A stretch of DNA of 64,000 nt from Deinococcus sp. Arct2-2 (lineage in GTDB: Bacteria > Deinococcota > Deinococci > Deinococcales > Deinococcaceae): contig NZ_SSNW01000005.1 in NCBI RefSeq assembly GCF_004801315.1, positions 69,193-133,192 of the forward strand. Reading direction: 5' to 3'. The notes beneath the pieces are model-generated. The model was not told where the DNA came from. It saw nothing but the letters and a program-made list of their open reading frames with translations, and did no database searches. The position numbers and the translations under genes are program-made. Within the stretch, counting starts at the first letter, position 1. Each line of letters starts with the position of its first letter. Below, in pieces: positions 7,928 through 18,147 of the stretch.

Positions 7928-9615
7928 GTGCGGAGCGTAAGCCAGACCAGACCTCACGCTTCAGCTCAATTCCTACCGCTTGGTACGCGGCGTTGGCCGA
8001 AGCTTGGGCCGCCTACTGCTCCAGCTCCTATCCCATCGGCGCAGTTATTGTGGACGGCGCGGGCAACGTGATCGCACGCGGGCGCAACCGTTTGGGCGAG
8101 GCACGAGGGGCAGAAGGCGGGCAGATCGGCGGGCACGATTTGGCTCACGCCGAAATCAATGCCCTGCTCAACTTGGCCGAGAAACCGCGTCCGGAGGCGT
8201 ATAGCTGGACACTCCTGACCACCGTTGAACCCTGCCCGCAGTGCGCTGGAGCGATTGCCATGAGCAGCATCCGCGCTGTGCAGTACGCCGCCCCTGACCC
8301 TTGGGCGGGCTGCACACGCCTGCTCACCGATGATCCGTATGTCGCCAAAAAAGGTATTTCGGTGGGAAGGGCACCGGAAGTGGTGCAGGCGGCGGCGCTG
8401 AGGCTAGTGTTGGTGGGTTTGCTGGAAGCCGAACACAATCCCTTTTCCCCATTCATCAAAACCTTTGAACTCTACCCAGAAGACTTGAATGCCGCCCGCG
8501 CTCTCCATGCATCCGGCGCAGTGGCGGCCCTGCGTGCCCGTGCAGCCGAAGTGGACGAAGTTCTCTCAGTCTTGCTAGAGGGCTGGACAGGAGTGGCAAC
8601 CGAACCACTTACCACTCACTACTCCCCACTCACAGATGACCGAACTGGCCGCGCCTGCGTGTGGATCGAACAGGAGTCTGGTCAACACAGAGGCCATATC
8701 CTCATGACCGAACGGGAATCGGGCGGCTGGACTCTCCCCGGAGGCGGCATTCACCCCGGCGAGGACGCGGGCGCGGCAGCCGTGTGGGAGGCGTGGGAAG
8801 AATGCGGCGCGGTGGTGGAATTGGCGGGCGATCCTGTCTTATTGACGGAAGGAACTTTGTGTTTTCCGGCCCGCCTTCACCCCGATCACCCCGAACTGCA
8901 CTCCAGCCCTGAGCGGCGGGCGCGGGCATGGATCAACCCGCGTGCGCTGCCTTGGGCCGACGACAAACAGGTGCGGGAGGTGCTGGCGGCCCGAAATCAA
9001 ACCCCGCCTGCGCTGACGCTGCCGCCCCGTGTGGCGCACGCTTTGGCCGAGGCCGAGCGCCTGAACTTTGACCGCTCTTGCAGCCTAGACACTGGGCGTG
9101 TGCTGCGAACATTGGCCGCCACCCGCCCAGGCGCACGCTTTGCAGAACTGGGCAGCGGCACAGGGGTGGGCGCGGCGTGGCTGCTGTCTGGGATGAGTGT
9201 TGGGGCACACTTGCTGACCATCGACTCTGACCCAGAGTGGACAAGCGTCGCCCGTGAAGTCTTGAAGGGGGATGCCTGTGTAACCGCCCTGCACGGCGAC
9301 TGGCAAGACGCCCTCGCATACGGCCCCTTCGACCTGATCTTCAGTGATTGCGCCCCGGCCAAGCGCGAAACAGAACAGTTGGAGAGTCTGTTAGACGCCC
9401 TAAAACCCGGCGGAATGTTGGTGCTGGACAACTTCAGCCCGCCTGCGCTGCTACCCCCCGTCCTATATGGGGGCGACCCGGAGCGCGAACGCCTCTGGTC
9501 ACATCCCCGCCTGAGTTGCACAGAAGTGGCAGTGAGCGCCCAAAAGCGCGTGATTCTGGCGGTACGAATAGAGCAGGGCAGCCCTGATGAGGGCCAAGCA
9601 GAGCAACTTCTTTAA
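7924..9615 (+). CDS. Trifunctional fusion: CMP/dCMP-type deaminase, Nudix hydrolase and SAM methyltransferase
   Basis: One uninterrupted frame of 563 residues. Residues about 15-165 are a zinc deaminase of the cytidine/tRNA-adenosine type: HAE at 75-77 and PCPQC at 103-107 supply zinc ligands and the catalytic Glu. A helical stretch follows, then a linker made from a type III repeat (226-239). Residues about 240-360 are a Nudix hydrolase; the box GGGIHPGE...WEAWEECGA keeps its acidic metal ligands but has Trp in place of the usual Arg. Residues about 375-555 are a class I methyltransferase, with motif I ELGSGTGVG near 406 and a motif like FDLIFSDCAP. It overlaps the stop of the GGDEF-RHH gene by four bases (GTGA), implying coupled translation. 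The substrate is unknown, but all three domains act on nucleotides or their relatives. Confidence 0.85.
   Translation: MSAERKPDQTSRFSSIPTAWYAALAEAWAAYCSSSYPIGAVIVDGAGNVIARGRNRLGEARGAEGGQIGGHDLAHAEINALLNLAEKPRPEAYSWTLLTTVEPCPQCAGAIAMSSIRAVQYAAPDPWAGCTRLLTDDPYVAKKGISVGRAPEVVQAAALRLVLVGLLEAEHNPFSPFIKTFELYPEDLNAARALHASGAVAALRARAAEVDEVLSVLLEGWTGVATEPLTTHYSPLTDDRTGRACVWIEQESGQHRGHILMTERESGGWTLPGGGIHPGEDAGAAAVWEAWEECGAVVELAGDPVLLTEGTLCFPARLHPDHPELHSSPERRARAWINPRALPWADDKQVREVLAARNQTPPALTLPPRVAHALAEAERLNFDRSCSLDTGRVLRTLAATRPGARFAELGSGTGVGAAWLLSGMSVGAHLLTIDSDPEWTSVAREVLKGDACVTALHGDWQDALAYGPFDLIFSDCAPAKRETEQLESLLDALKPGGMLVLDNFSPPALLPPVLYGGDPERERLWSHPRLSCTEVAVSAQKRVILAVRIEQGSPDEGQAEQLL
8604..8633. repeat. 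Type III repeat inside a coding frame
   Basis: ACCACTTACCACTCACTAC followed by TCCCCACTCAC is the complement of the GTGAGTGG repeat found between other genes. Here it lies in frame, translated as PLTTHYSPLT, between the deaminase and Nudix parts of the fusion protein. It reads as a repeat that became a linker. Confidence 0.65.
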
Positions 9616-9768
9616 GTTCTGGTCAAGGGCGCGTCAGCTTGGGCAGATAAGATAGCCACCAAGGGATTTCTGGCGTCCTTGAAACAAATGACCCTGTAGT
9701 TTGTGATATTTCCGCTATTTTTCATCCATTATCAAGCCTGTTGCCCCCCATTGGATACACTGACCCTA

Positions 9769-10209
9769 ATGAAACGCCGTACCCTCTCCCTCTTTTTGTT
9801 GCTGGCCCTCGCCACTCCGGCACAGGGGCTAAAACTAATTGTGTGGGACAGAGAACTGCAAACCAAATTGGGTTACGGCGAAAGCAGCGGCAGCAAGTTC
9901 AGTGTGCAGATGGTGCCCAATTACAGCGGCCCAGTAGTGGTGCTGTTTTCTCAGACCGATGAGGAAAAAGACAAAGGCAGTTTTCCGGGCTTGCAAAGCC
10001 GCTACGACGGCACGCTGAAGGCCGGACAACTCACCCTGCAAGCGCCTGAGCAACGTCTCAGCACCCAAAGCGTGACCTCGGCTGCGCCCAACACGACGCT
10101 TACGTTGGCCCGCTTCTTGTCGGCCTTCAAACTGAGTGTGGCGGGGCAGCCCAGCGGCCAAACCCTGAGCTTGCCGGGGCTTAAGGCGGCGGGTACAGAC
10201 AACAAATAA
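9769..10209 (+). CDS. Secreted protein of unknown function
   Basis: The ATG at 9769 gives a 146-residue protein with a clear signal peptide, MKRRTLSLFLLLALATPAQG, so it is exported to the cell envelope or outside. The mature part (LKLIVWDRELQTKLGYGES, SFPGLQSRYDGTL, LTLQAPEQRLSTQS) has no motif I recognise and looks beta-rich. A longer open frame begins at 9703, but its extra 22 residues are not signal-like. It is not obviously part of an operon; the next gene starts 165 bases away. Function unknown. Confidence 0.7.
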   Translation: MKRRTLSLFLLLALATPAQGLKLIVWDRELQTKLGYGESSGSKFSVQMVPNYSGPVVVLFSQTDEEKDKGSFPGLQSRYDGTLKAGQLTLQAPEQRLSTQSVTSAAPNTTLTLARFLSAFKLSVAGQPSGQTLSLPGLKAAGTDNK

Positions 10210-10374
10210 GTGTGTGTCAGGCCTGTATTCGTTGGTGGGGCCTCCAGTGGCTTAAAGCCGATATCTTAGGGCTGACCTACTCTTGAAAGCGACTTGCAAT
10301 TGAGGTTGAGCTACGTCAGATCAGCCCCCACGATTAGCCCAGAACTCTCATCTGTTCCTCAAGGAGACTGACCC

Positions 10375-11034
10375 ATGCTCGCGCAGATTCTGGTTGTCGA
10401 AGATGATCCCCACTTGGGGCCGCTGCTCAAGGAATACCTGTCTGCCGATTATCAGGTGCATCACGCGGCGACCCTGAAGGACGCGCAGGCTTGGCTGGGC
10501 ACGCACAGCGCCCAACTTATTTTGCTCGACCTGAACTTGCCCGATGGCGACGGCTTAGATTTGGTGCAGGCGCTCCGGCAATATTCCAGTACGCCCGTGC
10601 TGGTCCTGTCGGCCCGCAGCGGCGTGCAGGAGCGGGTGGCGGGTCTGAATGCCGGGGCCGACGATTACCTGACCAAACCCTTTGCGATGCCGGAACTGGA
10701 CGCCCGTATTACGGCCTTGCTGCGCCGCACCGCTGCCGGAACGGGCGTGAATTTGGGCAATACCAGCCTCAGCACCTCTAGCCTGTTGCTCACCGTGAAC
10801 GACAAGAATATCAACCTGACCGAGCATGAGGCCCGGATTCTGGAACTGATGATGCGGACGCCGGAGCGTGTGTTCAGCCGCGCCGACATAGAGTCGCATC
10901 TATACGGCTGGGAAACGCCCAATTCCAACTCGGTGGAAGTGCGGATTTCGCAGCTTCGCAAGAAGTTGGAACAGTCGGCCAGCGACCTGCGGATTCGCAC
11001 GATTCGCAACGTCGGCTACGTGCTGCAAGTCTGA
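10375..11034 (+). CDS. OmpR-family response regulator
   Basis: A 219-residue two-component regulator. The receiver domain has the acidic pair DD at residues 10-11, the phosphoacceptor D52 in LLDLNLP, and the conserved Lys in YLTKPF. The C-terminal winged helix (about 125-219) ends with the family hallmark [12 protein letters not shown] and includes [11 protein letters not shown]. Its ATG follows a GGAGACTGACCC ribosome-binding region. The partner histidine kinase gene starts 20 bases downstream, so the two form an operon. The input signal and target genes cannot be read from the sequence. Confidence 0.93.
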   Translation: MLAQILVVEDDPHLGPLLKEYLSADYQVHHAATLKDAQAWLGTHSAQLILLDLNLPDGDGLDLVQALRQYSSTPVLVLSARSGVQERVAGLNAGADDYLTKPFAMPELDARITALLRRTAAGTGVNLGNTSLSTSSLLLTVNDKNINLTEHEARILELMMRTPERVFSRADIESHLYGWETPNSNSVEVRISQLRKKLEQSASDLRIRTIRNVGYVLQV

Positions 11035-11054
11035 GTCGCTTCTTCTAAACCGCC

Positions 11055-12485
11055 ATGACGCCGCGCCCGGTTTCTTCAGCTTCTTCTGACCTGACCCGCA
11101 CACCCACGATGTCGGGCGTGGTGCAGGTGGCTGGGCGCGGCGTGCCGATTACCCCCGGTGCGGGCCTGCACACGGCGCGGGTGGCGTGGCGGCACAGCCT
11201 GCGCTTTCGGCTGGCGCTGGTGTATACGCTGGTGGCGTTGGCCCTCATTAGCGTGATCGGGCTGGGCGTCATTACGCTGCTGCTGCGCCAGATGGACGCC
11301 CAATTCGACGCCCGCCTGAACGAGCGAGCCGATACGTTGGCCGAAGCTTATGTGGGGGGCCGTCAAACGCTGGGCAAGGCGTCGGGGCCAGCGGGCGGCT
11401 ACACCATGCTGATTGGGCAAGACGGACAAGTCATCGTGGCGAGTCCCAGCCTGCGCGACTACGAAAAGTCCCCGTTTCCCTTTGAGGGCCAGCGGCAAGT
11501 CAATATTCAAGAGACTCCTGTTCGCGCCGTAACGCGCAAAGTGGGCGATTTCGGTACGCTGTGGGTAGGTCTGCCGACTGACGCGCTTGTCGATGCCCGC
11601 GCTAGTGCAAGTCGGGCGTTGGCGTTGGCGCTGTTGGTTACGCCGGTGCTGATGCTGCTCATCGGGCTGTGGGTGGGCCGCCGTGCCCTGACCGGACTGG
11701 GCCGCGCCGCTGCCTTGGCCGACCAGATCGACCCGACCCATTCGCTTGCCACGCTGCCACTGCCTGCCCGCGAAGATGAGGTTCATCGCCTGCTGACGGC
11801 CATCAACCGCCTCTTGGTCAGAATTGATGCAGGGCAGGCCCGCGAAAAGCAACTGCTGGGCCAGATCGTGCATGAATTGGGCGCGCCCCTGACGGTGTTG
11901 CGGGCCAGCCTTGCGCGGGCCAGCGAGCGCACCACAGACCCCGAAGTGCAACGCGCCGCGCTGGTGGCCGACGAACTGACCTTCACCACGCAGGATTTGA
12001 TGCAACTCGCACGCGGGCAACTGGAACTGAAACTGGCGTGGCACTTCATCCCTTCGCGCACCTTGCAGGGCCGCCTAGACCGTCTCGTTCCCGGCACCGT
12101 CTTTGATGGAGACTGGACGGGCAACCTGCTGTGCGACCCAGACCGCCTCACACAGGCCATTCGCAACCTGCTCGCCAATGGCCGCCGCGCCGCTGGCCCC
12201 GATGGGCGCGTGGTCATTACTCTCACCGAAACGCTGGAAGTCATCACCTTCCGCGTGTGCGACACTGGCCCCGGCTTGCCCGCCGAACTCGGAGACCGGA
12301 TTTTCGAGCCATTCGTGAGCGGCAGCGGCAGCAGCGGCCTCGGCCTCAGTGTGAGCCGCCAAATTGCCGTGATGCACGGGGGAACCCTGACGGCCAGCAC
12401 CCAGCAGGGCAGCGGCGCAGAGTTTGTGCTGACGATTCCGGGGGCGGCGCTTGGGGATGACGAGGATGAGGTGGGGGAGGGGTAA
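11055..12485 (+). CDS. Membrane sensor histidine kinase
   Basis: A 476-residue kinase with two membrane segments (about 56-80, and about 185-205) bracketing an extracytoplasmic sensor, a HAMP-like linker, a dimerisation domain with the phospho-His at 273, and an ATPase domain ([38 protein letters not shown]). The H-box is HELGAPLT instead of the usual HELRTPLT; the loss of Arg-Thr after the His is atypical. It is co-transcribed with the regulator at 10375. The first 30 or so residues before the membrane segment are Ser/Pro/Thr-rich and could be removed by a later start. Confidence 0.9.
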   Translation: MTPRPVSSASSDLTRTPTMSGVVQVAGRGVPITPGAGLHTARVAWRHSLRFRLALVYTLVALALISVIGLGVITLLLRQMDAQFDARLNERADTLAEAYVGGRQTLGKASGPAGGYTMLIGQDGQVIVASPSLRDYEKSPFPFEGQRQVNIQETPVRAVTRKVGDFGTLWVGLPTDALVDARASASRALALALLVTPVLMLLIGLWVGRRALTGLGRAAALADQIDPTHSLATLPLPAREDEVHRLLTAINRLLVRIDAGQAREKQLLGQIVHELGAPLTVLRASLARASERTTDPEVQRAALVADELTFTTQDLMQLARGQLELKLAWHFIPSRTLQGRLDRLVPGTVFDGDWTGNLLCDPDRLTQAIRNLLANGRRAAGPDGRVVITLTETLEVITFRVCDTGPGLPAELGDRIFEPFVSGSGSSGLGLSVSRQIAVMHGGTLTASTQQGSGAEFVLTIPGAALGDDEDEVGEG

Positions 12486-12534
12486 GCTTCGGCTTTTGCG
12501 GTTTGGTAAGGCAGGATCTTGGTTTTGTCCCACG

Positions 12535-12836
12535 CCTGTTTCCCCAACCCCCCAGCCCCCGCCCCCAAAGGGTGCAGGGGAGCTAACGTTGCACTAGGCA
12601 GGATTGATCTTGTCGCGTTTTAAGTCGGTTGAATCGTTCATCTGAAGCGGAATTGCCAGTCGTCTTAACGTTGGAATTGGCCCACCCACTACGCGGATGA
12701 CGGCCTCACACGGGGTTGGGCGGGGACGATGTAAGGGGGCGGTGTTGTGGGTTTAGCTCCTTACCCTTGAGGGGGGGAGGCTGGGAGGGGGTGAGTGAGC
12801 GCCAGCGATTGCCCTTCCCTTAGACCGCTCCCCAAC
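12535..12836 (+). repeat. Type I dispersed repeat, copy A
   Basis: A ~300-base segment: it begins with a C-rich arm and CCCCCAAAGGGTGCAGGGGAG, then GATTGATCTTGTCGC, CGTTCATCTGAAGCGGAATT, TGGAATTGGCCC and GACGGCCTCACAC, and ends AGCGCCAGCGATTGCCCT. The same string of blocks recurs at 13995, 28120 and 57872, inverted at 22630, and in part at 17924 and 60432. It contains no plausible gene and fills the gap between the kinase and the S66 peptidase. Confidence 0.85.
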
Positions 12837-12842
12837 CCAGTT

Positions 12843-13895
12843 TCACGGCGTCACTGTTACTCGCCCCGCCTCGGGATCAAGGCGGACTCTTGCGCCTATC
12901 GGCAGCGTCAGTTGAGGGCTGGTATGTCCAAAATCTACGTTGGCGACCACAGGCATGTCGGCGCGGCCTGCTTCGGCCAGTACGCGGCGTACCCAGCGGT
13001 ACAGGCTGGCGGTCATGTCGGGGGTGTAATCGCGGGGGCGGGCGAGGATCAGGCCAGCGGCTCCGGCCAAGATGCCCTGCGCGGCAAAATTGCGGAGCCA
13101 ATAGCCGACTTGCGCGGGCGGCGGTACATCGTTGCTGGTTTCTAGCGCCAGCACCGCGCCGTGCCATAGGTCGGGGCTAGGCCAGCCGGGAGTACCGTTC
13201 AGCATGTCCAAAATTTCTATGCAGCCGCCTAGCAAGTGTCCTTCGGCGGGTACTTGGCCCTGCAACCACTCCCAGCCGTCGCCGGGTGCAAAGGGGCGGC
13301 GAACGTGCTGCGTGGCTTCATCTTCCCAGTCTTCTCCCGCCTGCGTCCATTCGGGGGCGGGCATCAGGTCAAAGGGGTCATCCAGCACCAGCGCCCGCCG
13401 CAAGCCCTCCAGCGTAAAGGGATGAATACCGCCGTTTTCGGCCAAATCGGTGAGCAGCGCGGGGCCGTGATAGGCCATGACGCCCGCCCGCGCGAACTGC
13501 ATCAGCGTAAAGGTGGAATCGCTGTAGCCCAAAAATGCTTTGGGGTACGCACGGATCAGGTCAGGTTTCAGGTGAGGCAGCAGGCGGATGCTGTCGTCGC
13601 CGCCAATGATGCTGACCATGCCGTGAATCTCCGGGTTCTGGAGTGCCCAGTGCAAGTCGTCGGCGCGGGCTTCGGGGTGGGCGTCCAGATATTCCGGGCC
13701 GCGTAAGGCGTTGGGTGCGGGCACGATCTCCCAGCCCAAACTGTCGGCCACTTGCCGCACACCAGCGCGGTAGCGGCCCAGTACCTCGGTCACAAAGCCG
13801 CTGGAGAGGCTGAGGGCCGCTACCTGCGAACCAGGCACAAGGCGGGGTGGGCGGATGAAGACGGGCGGTGTGGTGGGCGTAGTCAGGCTGGACAT
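12843..13895 (-). CDS. S66-family peptidase (LD-carboxypeptidase / MccF-like)
   Basis: This 350-residue serine peptidase belongs to the family that trims muropeptides (LdcA) or inactivates microcin C-type peptide-nucleotides (MccF). The catalytic set is visible: Ser102 in GGDDS, Glu252 in LETSND, and His324 in DFGHTSPQ. IIGGDDSIRLLPHL and FLGYSDSTFTLMQF match the MccF-type subgroup slightly better than LdcA, but this cannot be settled by eye. The ATG at 13895 is preferred to a longer frame that runs into repeat B. No signal peptide, so it is cytoplasmic. The gene is flanked by two direct copies of the type I repeat. Confidence 0.87.
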   Translation of the reverse strand: MSSLTTPTTPPVFIRPPRLVPGSQVAALSLSSGFVTEVLGRYRAGVRQVADSLGWEIVPAPNALRGPEYLDAHPEARADDLHWALQNPEIHGMVSIIGGDDSIRLLPHLKPDLIRAYPKAFLGYSDSTFTLMQFARAGVMAYHGPALLTDLAENGGIHPFTLEGLRRALVLDDPFDLMPAPEWTQAGEDWEDEATQHVRRPFAPGDGWEWLQGQVPAEGHLLGGCIEILDMLNGTPGWPSPDLWHGAVLALETSNDVPPPAQVGYWLRNFAAQGILAGAAGLILARPRDYTPDMTASLYRWVRRVLAEAGRADMPVVANVDFGHTSPQLTLPIGARVRLDPEAGRVTVTP

Positions 13896-13994
13896 GGGGC
13901 AGAGTAGCGGGCGGGGTGGGGGAGGGGCATGGGCGAAATGGCGGAGGTGGGGTGTTGCCTTGGCTTTTGCTTGTGTTGCACGGGGTTTTAGGGC

Positions 13995-14326
13995 TTTTCC
14001 CACGTTGGATTCCCCCACCCCCAAAGGGTGCAGGGGAGTGGTCGCTCCGCTCGGGAGGATTGATCTTGTCGCATTCCAACTTGGCTCAATCGTTCATCTG
14101 AAGCGGAATTGCCAGTGGTCTTTGAACTGGAATTGGCCCGCCCACTGCGTGGACGACGGCCTCACACGGATGTGGCCGGGGACGGTGTGGTGTGGCAGTG
14201 TTGGGGTTGTTGTTGCCCTCTCCCCTTGCGGGGGAGGGCGCTGCAAAGCAGCGGGAGGGGGGGAGGTGAGCGCCAGCGATTGCCCTTTCCTTAGACCCTC
14301 AGACCCTCGACCCTTAGACCAAGCCG
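13995..14326 (+). repeat. Type I dispersed repeat, copy B
   Basis: Same orientation and block order as copy A, with the C-rich arm shortened and an added TTGCGGGGGAGGGCGCTGC segment before the AGCGCCAGCGATTGCCCT end and a CAGACCCTCGACCCTTAGAC tail. Together with copy A it brackets the S66 peptidase gene as direct repeats. No gene is seen inside. Confidence 0.85.
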
Positions 14327-14342
14327 CCCGCCAAGCCACTGC

Positions 14343-14858
14343 CTAAACCCGCAGCAACATGTGATGCTCGGCCAGTACCACTCCGCCCGCGCCCTGTACA
14401 GCTTCCGGTTGCGTCCCCCACACCGTAAACCCGTGCCGCTCGTACAATCTGCGGGCGGCGTGCTGAGTTTCGGTCACGCCTAGCAGCACCACTGTCACGC
14501 CTGACCAAATGCGAATCTGGGCCAAGCCAGCGTCCAACAACGCTGCGCCTGCGCCCCGGCCCCGTGCGGCGGGCAGCACCGACACGCCGAAGACGTTGGC
14601 CCGGTGAGCCAAGGTGGGTCTGGATTCGCAGGCTACCGTCAGCAGGCCCACCAAGTCGGCCTCTGCAAATGCGCCGAAGGTCACGGCCAGTTCTGTGGGC
14701 GCGAGTTGGGCAGTCACATCAGGCAAGGATCGGGCAGCAAATTCGGCGGCGGTGGTGATGAAGGCGGCGGGATCATTCTCCAGACTCGCCAAGCGCACGG
14801 CGCGGTAAGCGGGGGCGTCGGCAGCGGTGAGGGCGCGAACGGTCAGCGGCGCGGTCAT
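14343..14858 (-). CDS. GNAT-family N-acetyltransferase
   Basis: A 171-residue acetyl-CoA-dependent acetyltransferase. The acetyl-CoA loop of motif A is RGRGAG at residues 99-104, in [21 protein letters not shown]. The N-terminal [28 protein letters not shown] is the usual GNAT start, and [19 protein letters not shown] is the conserved C-terminal helix-strand. The acceptor is unknown. Its start codon overlaps the stop of the nitrilase gene by four bases, so the nitrilase is upstream and the two are coupled. GNAT and nitrilase domains are fused in some bacteria, which suggests a shared pathway. Confidence 0.9.
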   Translation of the reverse strand: MTAPLTVRALTAADAPAYRAVRLASLENDPAAFITTAAEFAARSLPDVTAQLAPTELAVTFGAFAEADLVGLLTVACESRPTLAHRANVFGVSVLPAARGRGAGAALLDAGLAQIRIWSGVTVVLLGVTETQHAARRLYERHGFTVWGTQPEAVQGAGGVVLAEHHMLLRV

Positions 14859-15769
14859 GCCCTGACCCCATCCAGATTCACAACCTCGGCAGGGGTTGCG
14901 CGGTCTGCGGCGGCCACGCGGTCTCGCCAGTTCAGCACGTGGCCGTCTGCCCGCACATGCCGGGTCAGGCTCAGGTCAAGGTCGGCCACCAGCCAGCCAG
15001 GTTCGTTCCAGCCGCCCTGCGCCAACACGCCGTCTTCGGGGAGGCCGTCGTCGGAAGGGGTATAAATCCCGGCCATGCCCACCGCTTCCTCTACGGCATA
15101 TGTCCAGTTGGCGTCGGCAATCAGGGGCGCGTGGACGGCGTACACCTGATTTTCCAGCGCCCGCGCCATGCTGCCCACCCGCACCCGCGTATAGCCGCGC
15201 CGCGCCCCGGTAAACGAAGGCACCAACAGCACTTCGGCTCCGGCTTCGGCCAGTTGGCGCGACATCTGCGGAAACTCGGAGTCGTAGCAGATGATGATGC
15301 CGTAGCGCACGCCGCCCAACTCGAACACGCGCAGCCCTGACCCCGGCGAAATGTGCCACTCCTCGTCCTCGAAGCGGGTCATCATCAATTTGTCCTGATA
15401 GCTGCTTTGTCCGTCTGGCCCGCTGTTGGGCCCGAATAGGTAGGCCCGGTTCACGAAGCCTTGCCCGTGCGCCACAGGCAGGCTGCCCGCCACGATCCCC
15501 ACGCCGTACTGCTGTGCCAACCAAGAGTGCAACGTTAAGAAGTCCGGCAGAAAGGCTTGCAGCGCGGGCCGGATGGCGGTCACATCGTGGTGAAGTTCTG
15601 GCGGCAGCAGGGCCACCAATTCCAGCGCCGCGTACTCCGGAAACACCAGCACGCTTGCCCCTTGCCCCACAGCGTCAGCCACCCAAGCCGAAATCTTGGC
15701 CTGATACGCCGCCCAATCGGGCAAGAAGTCGATGGGGTAGGCGGCGGCGGCGATTCGGACGGTGGTCAT
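14855..15769 (-). CDS. Carbon-nitrogen hydrolase (nitrilase superfamily)
   Basis: A 304-residue amidase/nitrilase-fold enzyme with the Glu-Lys-Cys triad at E45 (FPEYAALE), K127 ([11 protein letters not shown]) and C161 ([10 protein letters not shown]). It hydrolyses or transfers an amide; the substrate is not evident. The ATG at 15769 gives the normal N-terminus [16 protein letters not shown]; a longer frame upstream is not convincing. It is translationally coupled to the GNAT gene downstream. This pairing resembles fused GNAT-nitrilase proteins in other bacteria. Confidence 0.92.
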   Translation of the reverse strand: MTTVRIAAAAYPIDFLPDWAAYQAKISAWVADAVGQGASVLVFPEYAALELVALLPPELHHDVTAIRPALQAFLPDFLTLHSWLAQQYGVGIVAGSLPVAHGQGFVNRAYLFGPNSGPDGQSSYQDKLMMTRFEDEEWHISPGSGLRVFELGGVRYGIIICYDSEFPQMSRQLAEAGAEVLLVPSFTGARRGYTRVRVGSMARALENQVYAVHAPLIADANWTYAVEEAVGMAGIYTPSDDGLPEDGVLAQGGWNEPGWLVADLDLSLTRHVRADGHVLNWRDRVAAADRATPAEVVNLDGVRA

Positions 15770-15792
15770 GGGGAAAGTGTAGAGGAGCGGTG

Positions 15793-15903
15793 GGTGGATC
15801 GTGGAGATGTGAAATGAATCTTTAGGTCTGTCTTCAAAGTTCGGAGACAAAACCCGTGAGCTTTCTGCCCACCTGCGCTGTTACCACGTTCCACGATCCA
15901 CCC
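15793..15903. repeat. Inverted repeat in a divergent promoter region
   Basis: GGTGGATCGTGGA at 15793-15805 and TCCACGATCCACC at 15891-15903 are perfect 13-base complements, 85 bases apart, between the divergent nitrilase and metalloenzyme genes. The motif shares its words (GGATCGTGG, CCACGATCC, ACGTTCCAC) with the hairpin at 47452-47498. Confidence 0.55.
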
Positions 15904-15917
15904 TCTACACTCCCCCT

Positions 15918-16805
<888 letters not shown>

Positions 16806-16808
16806 AAG

Positions 16809-17624
<816 letters not shown>

Positions 17625-17628
<4 letters not shown>

Positions 17629-17879
17629 TCGGGCTGGGTTCCTTCGAGTTGGGCTTCAAGCTGTGTCACGCGGTCTTCTAGGGTGCGGGTGCGGCGGATC
17701 AGGGCCAGCAACAACAGCGCGTAATGGTCGTACAGTTTGGGCCGTTCCATGCGGGCCTCGCCCGACATCCAGTCGCCCAACAGCCGCTCGGCCTGCGCCA
17801 ACACTTCGTCGTCGGGCACATCGCGGTAGTTGCGCGAGCCTAGTATTTCGCGGGCAAAGTTCAGTTCGTGGTCGGGCAT
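17625..17879 (-). CDS. Small conserved-looking protein upstream of trpF
   Basis: An 84-residue protein that is acidic, with several helical segments ([31 protein letters not shown]) and a C-terminal coiled-coil-like stretch ([18 protein letters not shown]). I do not recognise a domain. The stop overlaps the trpF ATG by four bases, so the two are very probably translated together; a role with trpF is possible but not shown. Confidence 0.7.
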
Positions 17880-17923
17880 AGGTTCATTTTGGGGGATAGC
17901 GGGGGGAAGCGTTGGTGCGAAGG

Positions 17924-18144
17924 GCGTCTAAGGGTCTAAGGCAGGTCAAGGGTAATCGCTTCGCTCACTTCCCCTCACCCCGCTGATGCTCAGCGCCCCT
18001 CTCCCACAAGGGGCGAGGGATAAAGGCAAAAGCCAGAAGCGTGGGTTGTTGCTCCCTCTCCCTTGAGGGGGGAGAGGGGGTGAGTGAGCGCCAGCGATTG
18101 CCCTTGACCTGTCCTTAGACCCTTCGACCCTAGACCCTTAGACG
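17924..18144 (+). repeat. Type I repeat, partial copy C
   Basis: Only the outer blocks are present: an inverted GTCTAAGGGTCTAAGGCAGG end, a GC-rich hairpin region (CCCCGCTGATGCTCAGCGCC, CCTCTCCCACAAGGGG), then GAGTGAGCGCCAGCGATTGC and CCTAGACCCTTAGAC. The central GATTGATCTTGTCGC core is missing. The segment fills the gap between the 84-residue gene and cobT and holds no gene. Confidence 0.75.
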
Positions 18145-18147
18145 CCC

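Noticed and set aside
12535..14326. CRISPR array in the repeat-rich intergenic gaps
   Set aside because: The repeats are long, dispersed and not separated by regular spacers; no cas gene is present.
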